DNA of 64,000 bases from Psococerastis gibbosa (taxonomy: Eukaryota; Arthropoda; Insecta; Psocodea; Psocidae): positions 30,340,770 through 30,404,769 of the forward strand of contig OZ020484.1 in the NCBI GenBank assembly GCA_963971405.1, written 5' to 3'. This document shows positions 23,500 to 35,236 of this stretch, piece after piece; within the stretch, counting starts at the first letter, position 1, and each line of letters starts with the position of its first letter. Position numbers and translations under genes: made by a program. Below the pieces are notes generated by a model. That model was given only the letters and a program-made list of their open reading frames with translations. It made no database searches and was not told the DNA's origin.

Positions 23500-24005
23500 A
23501 ATGAGTTCCCATCATCACCATCTAATCTTACGAGATGTTAGAGCGATTAGCGCAGCCCCAATCATTAGTTAAATGTACCAAAGAAATTCTCGGGGGAAAT
23601 GCTAAAAAAAAGTAAGCATAGTACACAAAAGGGAAACACATTCAAATTTCAAAAATAGCTCATCGAAGTCTTTTAGATGTGTGGCCGCAATAATAGATTC
23701 AATGTTGCAGAGTTAGCTTCGATAGTGATAAGCTAAGTATCGCGCATGGAATTCTTTTGGAAACTGCTAAAATAAAAAGGAAGCACAGTATACAAAAGGG
23801 AAGAAAACTCAACGAAATAGTTCATCTAAGCATATAAGATGTTATAGCGGAACCGCAATAGTTGGTTGAAGGTAGAAATCAGCTGCTCACATAGTGTTAA
23901 CCAAAGTAACGAGTGCTCAACGAATTCCTTTGGTATATGTTAAATAAAAAGGAAGCACGGTATATAGAAGGGAAGAACACCCAAAGAAATAGTTCACCTG
24001 TCGTC
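23500..24005. repeat. Three diverged tandem copies, unit about 170 bp
   Basis: Each copy carries in order a GAATTC/AAATTC box, GCTAAAATAAAAAGGAAGCA (or a variant), ACACAAAAGGGAA and a TAGTTCATC-like box. Boxes recur at about 23581, 23748 and 23919, a spacing of 167-171. Divergence between copies is considerable, so the array is old. Confidence 0.7.
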
Positions 24006-25080
24006 ATAATTTCCACGATACTCTACAAAACGCCTTTGTTCGCACATTTCAATTTAATCTAGAGTAAGGTCAGGAAGGGCGTAACCGCGCCATCACTAAT
24101 TTCTCCCTGGCCATCATTAGCACGCACCAACTTTATGAAAACATTGCCCGGTAAAAAAACGGGGGAGCATTCGTTGCCAGGTGGGCGGACACCATTTCGG
24201 GTAATGACATTAGTCAATTGGTTTTCGCGCCCTTTCTTCATTGGGTGATATATGTCTGTTTCATAGTTATGCGTAGAGTTCCTAGAGTTGGGGCACGTCT
24301 TTTCAATAGTTAGTCATATAAGACGTGGCAGTTGGCCCATGAAATTAAAAAAAGTGCATTTTTGGCGAAAAGTGAATGTCCCAACCAGAGTCGTAAAGTT
24401 TTAGAATGATGGGCAGGGGCAAAACTACAATAAGTAGCCCTTATGACGTTATCAGGCAGGATAAGGAAAATTTGAAAATATAAGAGCAAAATAGTAGGGT
24501 TTTACGCATTTTAATAGTAGTAAAGTATAGTCGTAGATTTTACAAAGCTAAAAAAGGAATGCCTGTATTCATATTGCTGCAAAGGGGACCATGAAGTATG
24601 AACCACGTCTTACAATGATGGGGGGGGGGGGAAAGTTGGACCGTTCCCCCCAACTATACGCCCCTGGTCCCAACTCCCTATATATTTAGAAATCCCCTTT
24701 CATGAACCATTGACGAACTGGTTCTGTATAGGAACTGGATAGTGGATAGGGAACGATCAACGAGTGAACCAGTTGCCAGTGTTGGGATTAAGCCGCAGCC
24801 ATGAACCGGTTCATAAAAGAATGCAGAATAAGAACCGTTCATTTTTAATCACTTGAACTGAGAACGCAAGTTCTCGAGAAAACCAAGAACTTCTAGCTTA
24901 TACTATGTTGAATGAGTTGTTGTTAGTTAATATGATCATTCCCATCTATCTCGCTCATTCGCCCATATGGAAAATACAGGCAATTTTCTTTCTTTCTTCT
25001 TTCTATCTCACGCTGGCCATGTGACGAAGCAGTAGAATCAGTGCCGATGGTTGAACTGAAAGAGTACTTCCAATTCAACT
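24006..25080. other. Intronic DNA, possible transposon debris
   Basis: The right-hand part has a G-run (24620) and ACGCCCCTG, resembling a hAT-type end, but no matching left end with a duplication was found. The moderately GC-rich block 24055-24245 has no recognised coding content. Confidence 0.35.
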
Positions 25081-25084
25081 ACGA

Positions 25085-25145
25085 TGCATCAGACCTGATT
25101 CAATTGCTTCATCTTCTGACTCCAGTCATGAAAGCCTTCGTAAAT
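25085..25145 (+). repeat. Dispersed repeat family E, copy 1
   Basis: CTGATTCAATTGCTTCATC followed by CTGACTCCAGTCATGAAAG matches 45040-45098 (CTGATTCTACTGCTTCATC, CTGACTGCGGCCGTGAAAA). The element class is unknown. Confidence 0.5.
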
Positions 25146-25419
25146 AACTAATCTTGTTCTGCTCTTTTTCATGACGTATTTATTCTGTTTCTGATTGTGA
25201 TACCCCTTAATGTCCATTTTAGTGTAGTCTTTAGGCTTGTAGCGTCCACGATAAACTCAAGAAACTTGACGTGAAGGTTTTTTGAAATCTCCATAGCATA
25301 TGATGATAATATGAGTCCTTTTATGCCTATATTTATGACGTTAAAAAAAAGAATATGCGTAACAATTCAGTTGTAATATGGCACCTTAGATATTAAAAGT
25401 ATATTATATGGAAAATTTT

Positions 25420-25672
25420 GGTCAGTAGGTAGAGTACTAGACTATGCAACGGGAACAAGGCTCGAGACTCGACGTAAAAGAATGCCACCCAGCCTTACCC
25501 TACCCTTACATATTACCCTTACCTTATCAATAAGAGAAGTATAGCGACTGTTGCTGACCACAAATTCCCAAATAAAGCAGTGGTGAAGGGAAAGAATCCT
25601 CTACCGGCTCTACCAGTCCTGAAGAGCCTTAGACTCTCATTGGGTTGCCGTGTCACGGCGTAAGGGCCAATG
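25420..25672 (+). repeat. tRNA-derived SINE (family B)
   Basis: A-box-like TCAGTAGGTAGAGT and B-box-like GGCTCGAGACTCG lie about 30 bases apart, as in a tRNA-derived RNA polymerase III promoter. The body includes AGCAGTGGTGAAGGGAAAG and ATCCTCTACCG and closely parallels the copy at 49812. The 150-codon reverse frame over this region is therefore taken as a shadow of a repeat, not a gene. Confidence 0.65.
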
Positions 25673-28080
25673 TTATGAAACTGAAACCCTTTAAAGGCGA
25701 TCGATCCTCCTGTAGCAAGGGAAAGCCTGTTTATTTTCGACTGGTTATACATGAACGCGTCAGAGCTAGGGGTTAGAAAACATCTGTTGAGGCCAAAAGT
25801 CACTCTATCTTCTTCGTTTCGAATTCGAATTTTTGGCGTTAAAGCACGTAACGTGATTCTGACTGGTGTCAAGTTCTCAAGGATTTCACTCACATCCCAG
25901 GCTGTATAAGTTGAACTGTCATATCCTCTCATTGCGGTTGTATTACTTGAAATGCAGCAATCACAGTCCATGATTTACTCCTAGAAATGGTATAGTAAAG
26001 GTGTGTTCGGGACTAAGAACCGTTTGACTAAAATTTGTTCACCCAGTAACAGATCCACTTTCTGTGTTGAAAGCTTGCTTTGAATACACCCCAGACCTCT
26101 TGCATCACTCCAGCACTATTGAAATAACTGCTAAATAACTCTTGTTGCGCTGTGATTCCGATAATCTATAATTTAAGCATTAAAAGCCCCTGCTCTAACT
26201 GTGTGAAACCCTCACTGTTTATAAAGCTTATCACTTTGTACGAGAAGTGTTTATGTTGCATAATATACCGATACCTCATGCGTTAGATTCTCAAGTTTTT
26301 TACATTTTTATTGTGGATCTAATTGACAACATAGCGGTAATTATCTGGGAGCAACCCTTTACCAGAAAAAATTAATAGGGAGTTCTGAATTTAATTTTGC
26401 ATAATTGACGTTAAAATTCTTGCGGGATGAGTCAAGCCGTTTGGCAGCAACCAAGGTGTAATGACATTACAACTAGGATAACAAGACGTCCCGAAATTAT
26501 GCCGAGTCATGGGTCATGGAATGTCTCCAGTTCTTGTGTATACAACTCCCTATCGAGCTTATCATGTCCAGCTCCATTCTATTTACACGTTCGTAATCTC
26601 CATTGGAGTAACCCTTGACTCTGCCCGCAGCGCGGACTTCCAAAAGTCTTTTGTTCTAAAACCCAAGAGGACCACGGTATAATTTACCCACATGAATGCC
26701 CACTTGTCAATCTGAGCCTCATTCCTGTCCAATCTAGTAACCCCAAGAGTTCTTCGAGCCCATTGTGATCCCTACAATTATTTAGAGGCGCGCACAACAG
26801 CAAGCAGTCTGACGAGGTTATATATTTAGTCTTGTCTTGAAGACGAAGAATTCCAGGAAGCTTTTGGATAAAGCAAAGTAATTTAAGACGGGAATTATAT
26901 TGTGTGAGATGATGGTCGTGCATTTCATTTGAAACTCTAGTGGGCTCTCTTCGCTAACTATTAAACTGATAATTGCGTGTCAAACAACTTTGGATGAATA
27001 CAATGTCGAAGACTCGGAAGATGATATTCTTTGAAGGGTTTTTGATGCAGGGGCCGGTCTTTAATGCCACTTTACCTCTTGAGAGTATTCACTTAAAATC
27101 CTTAGCCTATTTCCAACTGCTATAATACAAAACAGAAATATCTCCCGTATTGTCTTTAAATATTTCTTTATGGCACTAGCTGCTGATGTTTGTTTAGAAA
27201 TCGAGCACATCTGCAGTAGAATACGGCGCTACATGCAGTAATGCTTCTTACGCATTGTACAAGTATGTGATGCGATCTGATCTAGCCTTCTAGAAGTCTA
27301 GTAAACTGAATTATTTTCCAAATTTGCGATAAAGTATAAACTCTTTGCCCAATGAAATGCATCTAGAAATTCAATAATAACTTACCAGCAGTCTGCACCT
27401 ACTATTGTAAAATTATGAGACTGCTTCTCACGTTTTTATACAAATATATGCCCAATGTTCTTTTTATTTAATTTGTCATTGTTGTGACATGAATGAATGA
27501 ATTATTATTTAAACTTGTGAATCATTATGAATACGTTGAAATGCAGACTTAAATTATTCAAATTGTTTTTTTTTTGTAAAAGGGTAAGAGTTTTGTATAA
27601 GATCTGAATAATTATGTTTATTTCCTATTTTCGTGAGCTACGAAGCTATGCTGTTTTGTGTAACTGTATTGTATACATGGAAACAGCAGAAGTCCACTTG
27701 AATGTTAATATTACCATCAGCATTTCAATGTCACAATCAGTTGTTTGTATACGTCACAGGACTGCGAGTATATTACGTATGAGGACAAAAAGTCATCAGT
27801 AATGGGCAATAAAAGAGACCAGTAGGCGCATGATACATTGATGGATCTAGTGTTGTTCCCGAACGGAGTGAAGGTTTAATTGATGCAGTAAAAGGCACAT
27901 GTCGCTTGTTTATTTGTAATATTAGTTAAATTAAGGTCAAGTAGAGCATAAAAATGTCACTATCATTTACCTTTCGATAGTTTATCATTAGCGTTTGTTT
28001 CCGATCCTTTATTATAACATCAATTAAGTAAACGGTCGCGATGTACTCCAGATACAATAGGCGGAGCAAAAACTAGTTTA
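25673..28080. other. Intronic DNA, nothing recognised
   Basis: AT-rich sequence with no supported repeat boundary, splice site pair or gene. Short open frames at 26427-26618, 26684-26923 and 27614-27802 have no recognisable features. Confidence 0.45.
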
Positions 28081-28084
28081 TTCA

Positions 28085-28840
28085 CGGTTGTTGCTTTGTT
28101 AGTGAAGTTGCCGGATAGTTTTTCTCATCTTTTACTGTTTTACTTCTCGGTTTTTGTGCCTCTTTGACTAGATACAGTCGGAGCAGACCTTCTTCAAATG
28201 GTCGCTTTAATCAATTCCACGTATCATATACCACATCTCATACCCTCCACAGGCCACAGCTCAACCCCATCTTAGAATAGCTATGTCAGAATGGGAATTA
28301 ATTAATGGAAATGTGGATATTGAAGTAGTGTCCGATAGCTTTGCCATCTTTTACTGTTTATTTAATTGATTTTTGTGCTTTTTTGGTCTATCTAGTCTAA
28401 CCAGACAATCCTCACATGGTCACTTTAATTAATTCCTCGTATACACCTCTTATCATCCCCACGACCCCATTCAGGAATAGCTATGTCAGAATATACTGCC
28501 AATGACAAGGCCATCCAGGCAGCAATATTTTGGATCAACGTGTCCGGGCCTAGGACACGTTATGTAAGTAAGTAAGAATAAAGTATAAACTGAAGAAAAT
28601 GCGGATATACTTTAGCTTTTATTGGGAAGTAGAGTAGAACAGTTTTCACTCATTTAACATGTTTTATTCCATGGTTTTATTGACAGCTTGGCCTATTACG
28701 TCCGACCAGGCCATCCTGAAATGGAGTATAGACACAACATCCTTAACTCCGCGGATATACACCTCATTTCACCCCCTCCACCCCATCAAGGAATAGCTAT
28801 CTTAGAATTTGAATAAATTGATGGAAATGCGGATAGGTTT
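28085..28840. repeat. Three diverged tandem copies, unit about 220-250 bp
   Basis: Each copy ends with a GGAATAGCTATGTCAGAAT-type box (about 28275, 28472 and 28790); the first and third continue ATGGAAATGNGGATA. Each contains an internal TTTTACTG/TTGTGC region and a CGTATA...CACCTC segment. The third copy is the most diverged, and the second is interrupted by the palindrome-bearing sequence at 28499-28577. Confidence 0.65.
28499..28577 (-). repeat. Palindrome-bearing repeat, copy 1
   Basis: Contains AACGTGTCCGGGCCTAGG followed by ACACGTT, then (GTAA)n. The reverse complement matches 58304-58375, including the ACGTGTC/GACACGT inverted core and TTGATCCAAAA. The (GTAA)n tail suggests the 3' end of a retroelement. 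Confidence 0.5.
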
Positions 28841-31713
28841 GAAACGCAAACAAGATAATGCAGTTGTGGCGTTGTGCAAAATGCTAAAGTTCCGGCAGAA
28901 CATTTTTGCATGCGACAGAAATTTGCCTGTTATTGAGTCAACACAACAAGGCATTTGCATATTACTTTTATCCAAAACAAAGGGAAGGTCACGGGGCTCA
29001 GATAACGGTTTCACCTCATTTGTTATGTAAAAACTTACATTTAATCGGTATTAAATCACAATAAGTAAGTTTCTTTGAAGTTCCTTGGATTATACAGGGT
29101 TCAGTTCCCAATGTTGTGGTTTAGACTTTGCTATGAAGTTTAACTTGGATTAAATTAGTTAAATTAATCCAAAGCCCAAAGTGTTAAATTAATTGGGTTT
29201 TGCAGTTTGATTTTGCTGTTGAACGTATATTACTAAATTCTAACGCATCGTACATTTGATGAGCGATGCCCCTCCGAAGTACTAATTTAGAAATAACGGT
29301 ATACTTAGCCCCTTCGCATGTCCGAAATTTTGCAAGTTTACATGAATGTGATACATGGATGTCAAAATTAAAAATTATTAACTCTGTTTTCACCATGTGG
29401 TAGAGTTTTTGTTACCTACGTAGCTCTCCACTTCACGGTAGGCCTAGTTGTATTTTTTACCTATTGCCTTCTTAGCTATTTCATTCAGTTGAATTGTATT
29501 ATTGACTTGTTAATTCAGGAACATGTCTTCCTTATACTAATACAGTTTTCTTTTTCCATCTCAATTACTCAGTTTAATTTTACAGCATCGGTCAATTTTC
29601 CCTTATTTGATTATGAAGAGATTGAGATGAAAGTTTTAAAAAATGCAGCAGCCGCTTATGATAAGAGATGAGGCATTCGCATTTAAATAATTTTAAGGAT
29701 GAGTGGCTCTGTAAGATTTATTAAGACACTGATGACCCAAACGATGACATTATCTTCGAAACTTTGTTTATTGCATTTTAATTCGTGTCTCACTAGCTGT
29801 CATCGCAGATAACTAATTAAAATTGGGTCAAGGAATTGAAGCATTCGGAGAACAATGTAGCAAATATACTTTGGGACAATCGTACTTTGCACCGAAGACA
29901 AGTTTATAAGAAGACTGTTAAGGGCAGCAACTACTCACTGCAGTGAGTCTCATTCACGAAACAGTCCAAGTTACCATGTTTCAGCTTGTCCATTCCTGTC
30001 AGTAAATTTACATTCATGGGCTTCTTCTTTTTCAAATGCCTTATCACCCTTATCTACCGTAGATTGGCAATCATCATGACAATTTGGAGCTTGGAGACTG
30101 CTGCTCTGAAAAAGGAAGTCGTGCTCTTGCCAAGCCACTGCCTCAGGGTTTTCAACCCCGATGATCTTCTATTGTGAGTCCTCCTATCTTCTATTATGCA
30201 GATGGTGATACTTTTTGTTCCTCATTCTGGATTTCCTAAATTATTATTTGCCATTGTTGCTTAGCCTGTGGACAGAAATGCAAACATGAAGCAAAGCTCT
30301 AGTAGGCAACTTTCCCATTAATTTTAAAGTTAGTATCCGGCTCGTAAGGAGGTACCAATTTGTTGGTGCCCCCTTACATCAAACATTATTATTAACCTTT
30401 TCAACCAGCCAAGCACCTTGTTTGTCATAGGAAGTGACTAGTATGAATGTCGCAAGTGAAACAATGGAATATGTGTGGTAAAGGAGAGGTCTCTGTGGCT
30501 GACCCTGCGGGACGCCCATGTTCTGGGTGGTCTGTGCCTTCCACTTGTGAAGAATTAGCACAATGATGGGACTCGCTTTTTAAATTACCCGCCTTTTTTT
30601 GTAAAGTATCTGTAATGAGGACATCTGCGCACACAGGCGCATCGATTCAATTTGTTATTCTATTTTGTATAGGGCTGAATTATGGCATAAAACTGTTTTG
30701 TGACTGAGTCGAATCGTCGGGTCACTTCATTCTTTATTAATAAAAATAATAATGCCGTGGCACGGCAAACCATAGTGGGGTTAGGCCTGAGGACTGGTAC
30801 GAGCACTGCACTATTTGGGATATTGTGGTCAGCAACATGGTCGGTAGCTGTGTTTCCCCTTTAGCGATGAAGCTAAGGTCCCCACTAGTATGGGTGAACT
30901 TTTGACTCCTTTTTGTTTCGTACCAATGAAGGTAAAATGGGTTTGAGTGGACCCATTTTGTATTTTTTTGTTGAGTCTACAACCTCGAGCTTGTAGTTCT
31001 CTAACAACTGGACTATTTCTGATCATTCTTAGTAAATGCGCCATAATACTGATAACTGGTTAAAAAATAGACCTATTGTAGATAAGGGCAAATTTAATGA
31101 TAAACAATAAAATTATAATAAAGAGTGAAAATACGTTAAATACAATACGTCGCCTAGTAATAACTTACTGTAATAAATTAGTGCAATGAAGTAAATTGTT
31201 GACATTATTAGAAAATACTGCTACTCTGATTCTACTTATACTTTTCTAGAAATTTTAGAAATTTAAATCATGTACAAGAAAATGAAATTTTTGCAGACCT
31301 TATTAAATTAAGAGAAAGTCCGATTGCTGAACGGGGAAACCCCTTCGCAGGTCAGCACTTTCCCCACCGGAATGGTTTTGGAAAAACATAATGCGTGCGT
31401 AATTGGTAGGCCTGAAAGCCACGGGAGGGGAGGGGTTGTTTGTTTTGTTGCCGTGGAAACCTCCCCAATACCCCCTCCCTCCCCCCTGTTGTTCATAATG
31501 GTGATGTTCGAAAGTATGTATTGAGTCTCCGGTTTGCTATCATATTGTACATACACACCGTATATACACACAGTATTATCTCACTATAATAAGAATGATA
31601 TGACGTAAACTGTACTATAGAACTTTATTTTGATTCATCATGACTCTTTATTTAAAATTTAAAATCCATACGCTCAACATGTAGTACAAGAGGAAGATAA
31701 TGAATCACGAAAT
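28841..31713. other. Intronic DNA, nothing recognised
   Basis: No transposon boundary or credible exon was found. Overlapping small frames near 28802-29030 and 31308-31571 are shadows without recognisable domains. Confidence 0.4.
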
Positions 31714-31870
31714 GTAGAGTAGTGGTACGGCCTCTGACTTTCACCCGAAAGGTTGTTGATTCCAGTCCCACACTGGCTAAATTTCCTGGCCATGCTTCAG
31801 AGGTCATGTAAAGCAGGCGGTCCTGGGCCTTCCTAGTCGAATATAAGACAGGGCTATAGCCTTAAGTCCG
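31714..31870 (+). repeat. tRNA-derived SINE (family A)
   Basis: GTAGAGTAGTGGTACGG (A-box region) and GGTTGTTGATTCCAGTCCC (B-box region) with tRNA-like spacing, then a body with CATGTAAAGCAGGCGGTCCT. It is one of four recognisable copies in the window. Confidence 0.7.
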
Positions 31871-34800
31871 CTAGGTTGGCTTAGTAATGGAACAAAAAAG
31901 TCTTTATTTATTTAGAGACGTTCACGAGATTTAAATATTAATAGCTTTTTTAAGGTGTTCAATCTGTTCAAGTGTTCAATCTTTGCTTTATTATTATAAT
32001 TTTAAAATATTTATTTATGGTGGTTTTGGTACCGTTCTCCCGTTCCTACCTCAGGTAGACTACCTGTCGCACTCGCAGCAGTCTTCAGCAGTTTTAGATG
32101 TGAGATGCGCCATCTTTTAATGTATTAAATTTGTAGCTATAGCTGAGATTAGCTTCGGCAGGACCGGATTTACTTTTGAGCTCCCCACGCTCTCTCAGCG
32201 CTCTCGAGTCTTGCCTGCATTCTATACACATACAGTATACATTAATGTTTTAGCAAACTAATTATAAAAATTAACCTTATAGCTCCTTCAGAGGAAAATG
32301 GATTGGAATTTACTCTGAAAAATGGAGGAAACCGAATGTCGTATAACAAGATGTACTGTATAGCCTGAAGTTAATACAAATTGTGTGTTATATAGTCTTT
32401 AGCTTGCTTTCTGTAGAGAAAATTTAGTTATATATATATATATATTTATTGTCTTATTGATTACGGTATATATTCTTATTATTCATATGTCAATGAAGTC
32501 CATTTCATTTCACTATAGTGTATTTCAATAGTAATAAGAGGAATCTTTCCAATTTTTTTTTTAAAACAACATGGGGTGAGACGTAAAAACACCCCCTAAA
32601 ATATATAAACTGTAACACTTGTTTGTGAACTCTCTTTATTTCATAAAAATTCATTAAGTCCTATTGCTGGAATGCGTTGTCTGCTTCTTTCTTTTATATT
32701 ATTTCATTTTCATTAACAATAGTTCATATAAACAAAAGTATTGCGTATAATCTAAGTTAACAAAGTATATTTCAGTGGGTCAATTATACCCTGTAGTATG
32801 AACTAATGGTTACAAATTTAAATAAAACTGTTTTGAATAGCATTTTCCATTCATAAATTATCTTGCTTACATTTTTATTTCCAAGTTAGGATTAAAAGTA
32901 AACGCCATAGTAAAGTAGGCCCTCAGTGTGTTTTAGTGGTGGGACACAATAGTATAAACGTATTTACAGTAGTATCGATTAAATTAATTATAACGTAATT
33001 CATTGAAGTTTACGACAGACTTAAGGTACTTACGGTACTTAAGTACAGGTCTGCAATGCTCATACGCATCCTTGGAAAAACCTGCACCCTCCCTTCCAAC
33101 AGTTCGAGAAAAAAAATCGAGCCACCCCTTTAAAAAGCAGAAAATATTGGTCTCCCTGAATGCTGCCATGGCCAGCTGACTCCGCCGCACCCGCTCTGTC
33201 TATTGTTTTTTTTTTTTCGTTTTCCCCTAACCCCTTGGATGACTGGCAATATTCATACTACACGGGCGTTGATGTCATTGAACCATTATACAGAGAGCCG
33301 ACTGTAGAGTAGTAGGGCGCCTTGTCGTACACGTACATGGATTACTTTTTGATACATCGTGACATGTAATGCGGTATATCGCTGATAACAGATGATACCG
33401 AACAGGTTTTCATACCGTGACCTTTCAACTGGGAATTAAAAAGGAACATGGCCAGCGGTTTTTTTTAGGCAATGCGCCTGCCATGTTTGGTAATGTAAGT
33501 CGGAATTGATCGAATCCTGAGATGGCTCTTTAGTTGTTTTGGAATTGAACATGCTGTACTGGATCTGGGTGTGCTGTGCTGGAAGAAAAGCAAAAGCCAC
33601 ATATACATAATGAGTTTCGGTTCTATTACCGTACTACGCCAATGTAGCGGAGTTATAAACTAGTGGTAGTCTATGAAGCGCTCATACTCAACGGGGGCCA
33701 GGACTGCCTGCTTTGCATGCCACCCGATGCAAAATACTACTACCTCTCCATTATGGCTTATATCCACCTCAATGTAATGATTGTCAGGGATCTTAAGACC
33801 AGAGATCGCAACGTCTGATGATCTAAACCACTTTAATCAATCTAACTAAAAAATTTAATATGGCTGAATTGCTTCTGCCAATGCCAGAGAAGGGGAGGGG
33901 GAAAAAGTATACTTTTTAAGGGTAAAACCACTCCTAAGCAAATCTAAATTCCATCACGAAAATACTAGGGAAATCGAAAAGTTTCATAGGAAGGGTGCAA
34001 AGGGGTTGGATTCACTCGAATTAGGCGTACGTGGCAAAGGTTTGCGTGTTTTCGAGACTTGTGGTCAGAGAAGGCAACAATCAATTTGGTCGTTTGTTTC
34101 ATCATTTCGATTATAACGGAGCTTAGGGTTAATAGGGGAACAGTTGCTACATATTTGCCCTAAAAGCCCCGAAGCAATGAAATTGGTCACGGAAATATTT
34201 TGGGGATATTTTTGCTGATCGAATTTGGCATAGTTAGTGGCTGTTTGATATATTCATATAGGGCGGATTCTGGTATGCATAGGTGTAGCAGCGTACCTTT
34301 CTACCCTCTGTGCGGCATTCGGGAAGAAATAGATAGGAAACCCCTTAAGCCGTGCCCGTCAGTAGCAAAGGTTCCTACTAGATTATGTGTTGAATTGCGC
34401 TGCAAGAAAGCTGATGGCGGCAGGCGGTACCTAATGCTGTGGCATAATTTAAAAAATATATATATACTTACATACTTTCCTTTATCTAACGCCCATCCGT
34501 GGCTGGGTAGCGATTTGTGATGTAAAAAAAAATATGTTCCGTTTAGTATTACAGAATACATGAAGATCACTTTAGCCGCCAATTTTTACTAGGAGGTCCT
34601 ACAATGACATAACTAATTATTTCACGAACTTACTTGATACTTTCGCATACAGTACGCATTGATTGTATAATCTAAGATGAATGATATATTTGTTTTTCCG
34701 GAATAGTCGCATGTAGGCCTATAAGTTTTAGTTCAAATTGTAAAGATGGCAACGCGGTATACTTCATACTACGCCAATTTTCTAGTGATATGAGTAGTGA

Positions 34801-34976
34801 GCAGACTTCGTAAAGAGACAGGGTGATGCATTTACGACAAGATAAGATAAATTCTTCGATTGGCAGCACTGAATTAATATTGCTGTGAATTAAATTCAAC
34901 ATGTAGCTGTTGATTATTCCAGACGACTGATTTGGCTCCCTACTGCGACCGAAGTCTTCCTTTAGTAGAAGTAAGT
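31871..34976. other. Intronic DNA, nothing recognised
   Basis: AT-rich with a (TA)n run at about 32432-32448. The reverse frame 32984-33190 and the forward/reverse frames at 34200-34582 show no known domain or splice context. Confidence 0.4.
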
Positions 34977-34997
34977 GTCCGAGCTAGTGAATCCATT

Positions 34998-35080
34998 TTT
35001 TTGTAAAAAACTGAATTCCGGATTTTCGGAATTACAGGAGATGAAATCCGGAATTCCGGTTTAATTCCGGAATTATTATA
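34998..35080. repeat. Left subterminal palindrome cluster of hAT element
   Basis: Several overlapping AATTCCGGA / TCCGGAATT units occur within about 80 bases of the left end. hAT transposases are known to bind clustered subterminal repeats; binding here is inferred. Confidence 0.7.
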
Positions 35081-35236
35081 GAAGAATTTAAAAAATATAA
35101 AGAAAAGAAAGTACATTATTTTTTAACATAAATGTATTTAGTTCAAAACAATAAAATTAAAACAAATTACAAAATAAGGAAATATTTCATATTAAAATAT
35201 TTTTGAACTACATAAATAAAATTGCAAAATGAAAGT

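Noticed and set aside
24411-24665. Possible hAT-type element with CAGGGGC and GCCCCTG ends
   Set aside because: The adjacent 8-mers do not match and the inverted ends agree only weakly.
25519-25971. 150-codon reverse open frame
   Set aside because: Much of it overlaps the SINE copy at 25420-25672 and it shows no domain; treated as a shadow of repeat DNA.
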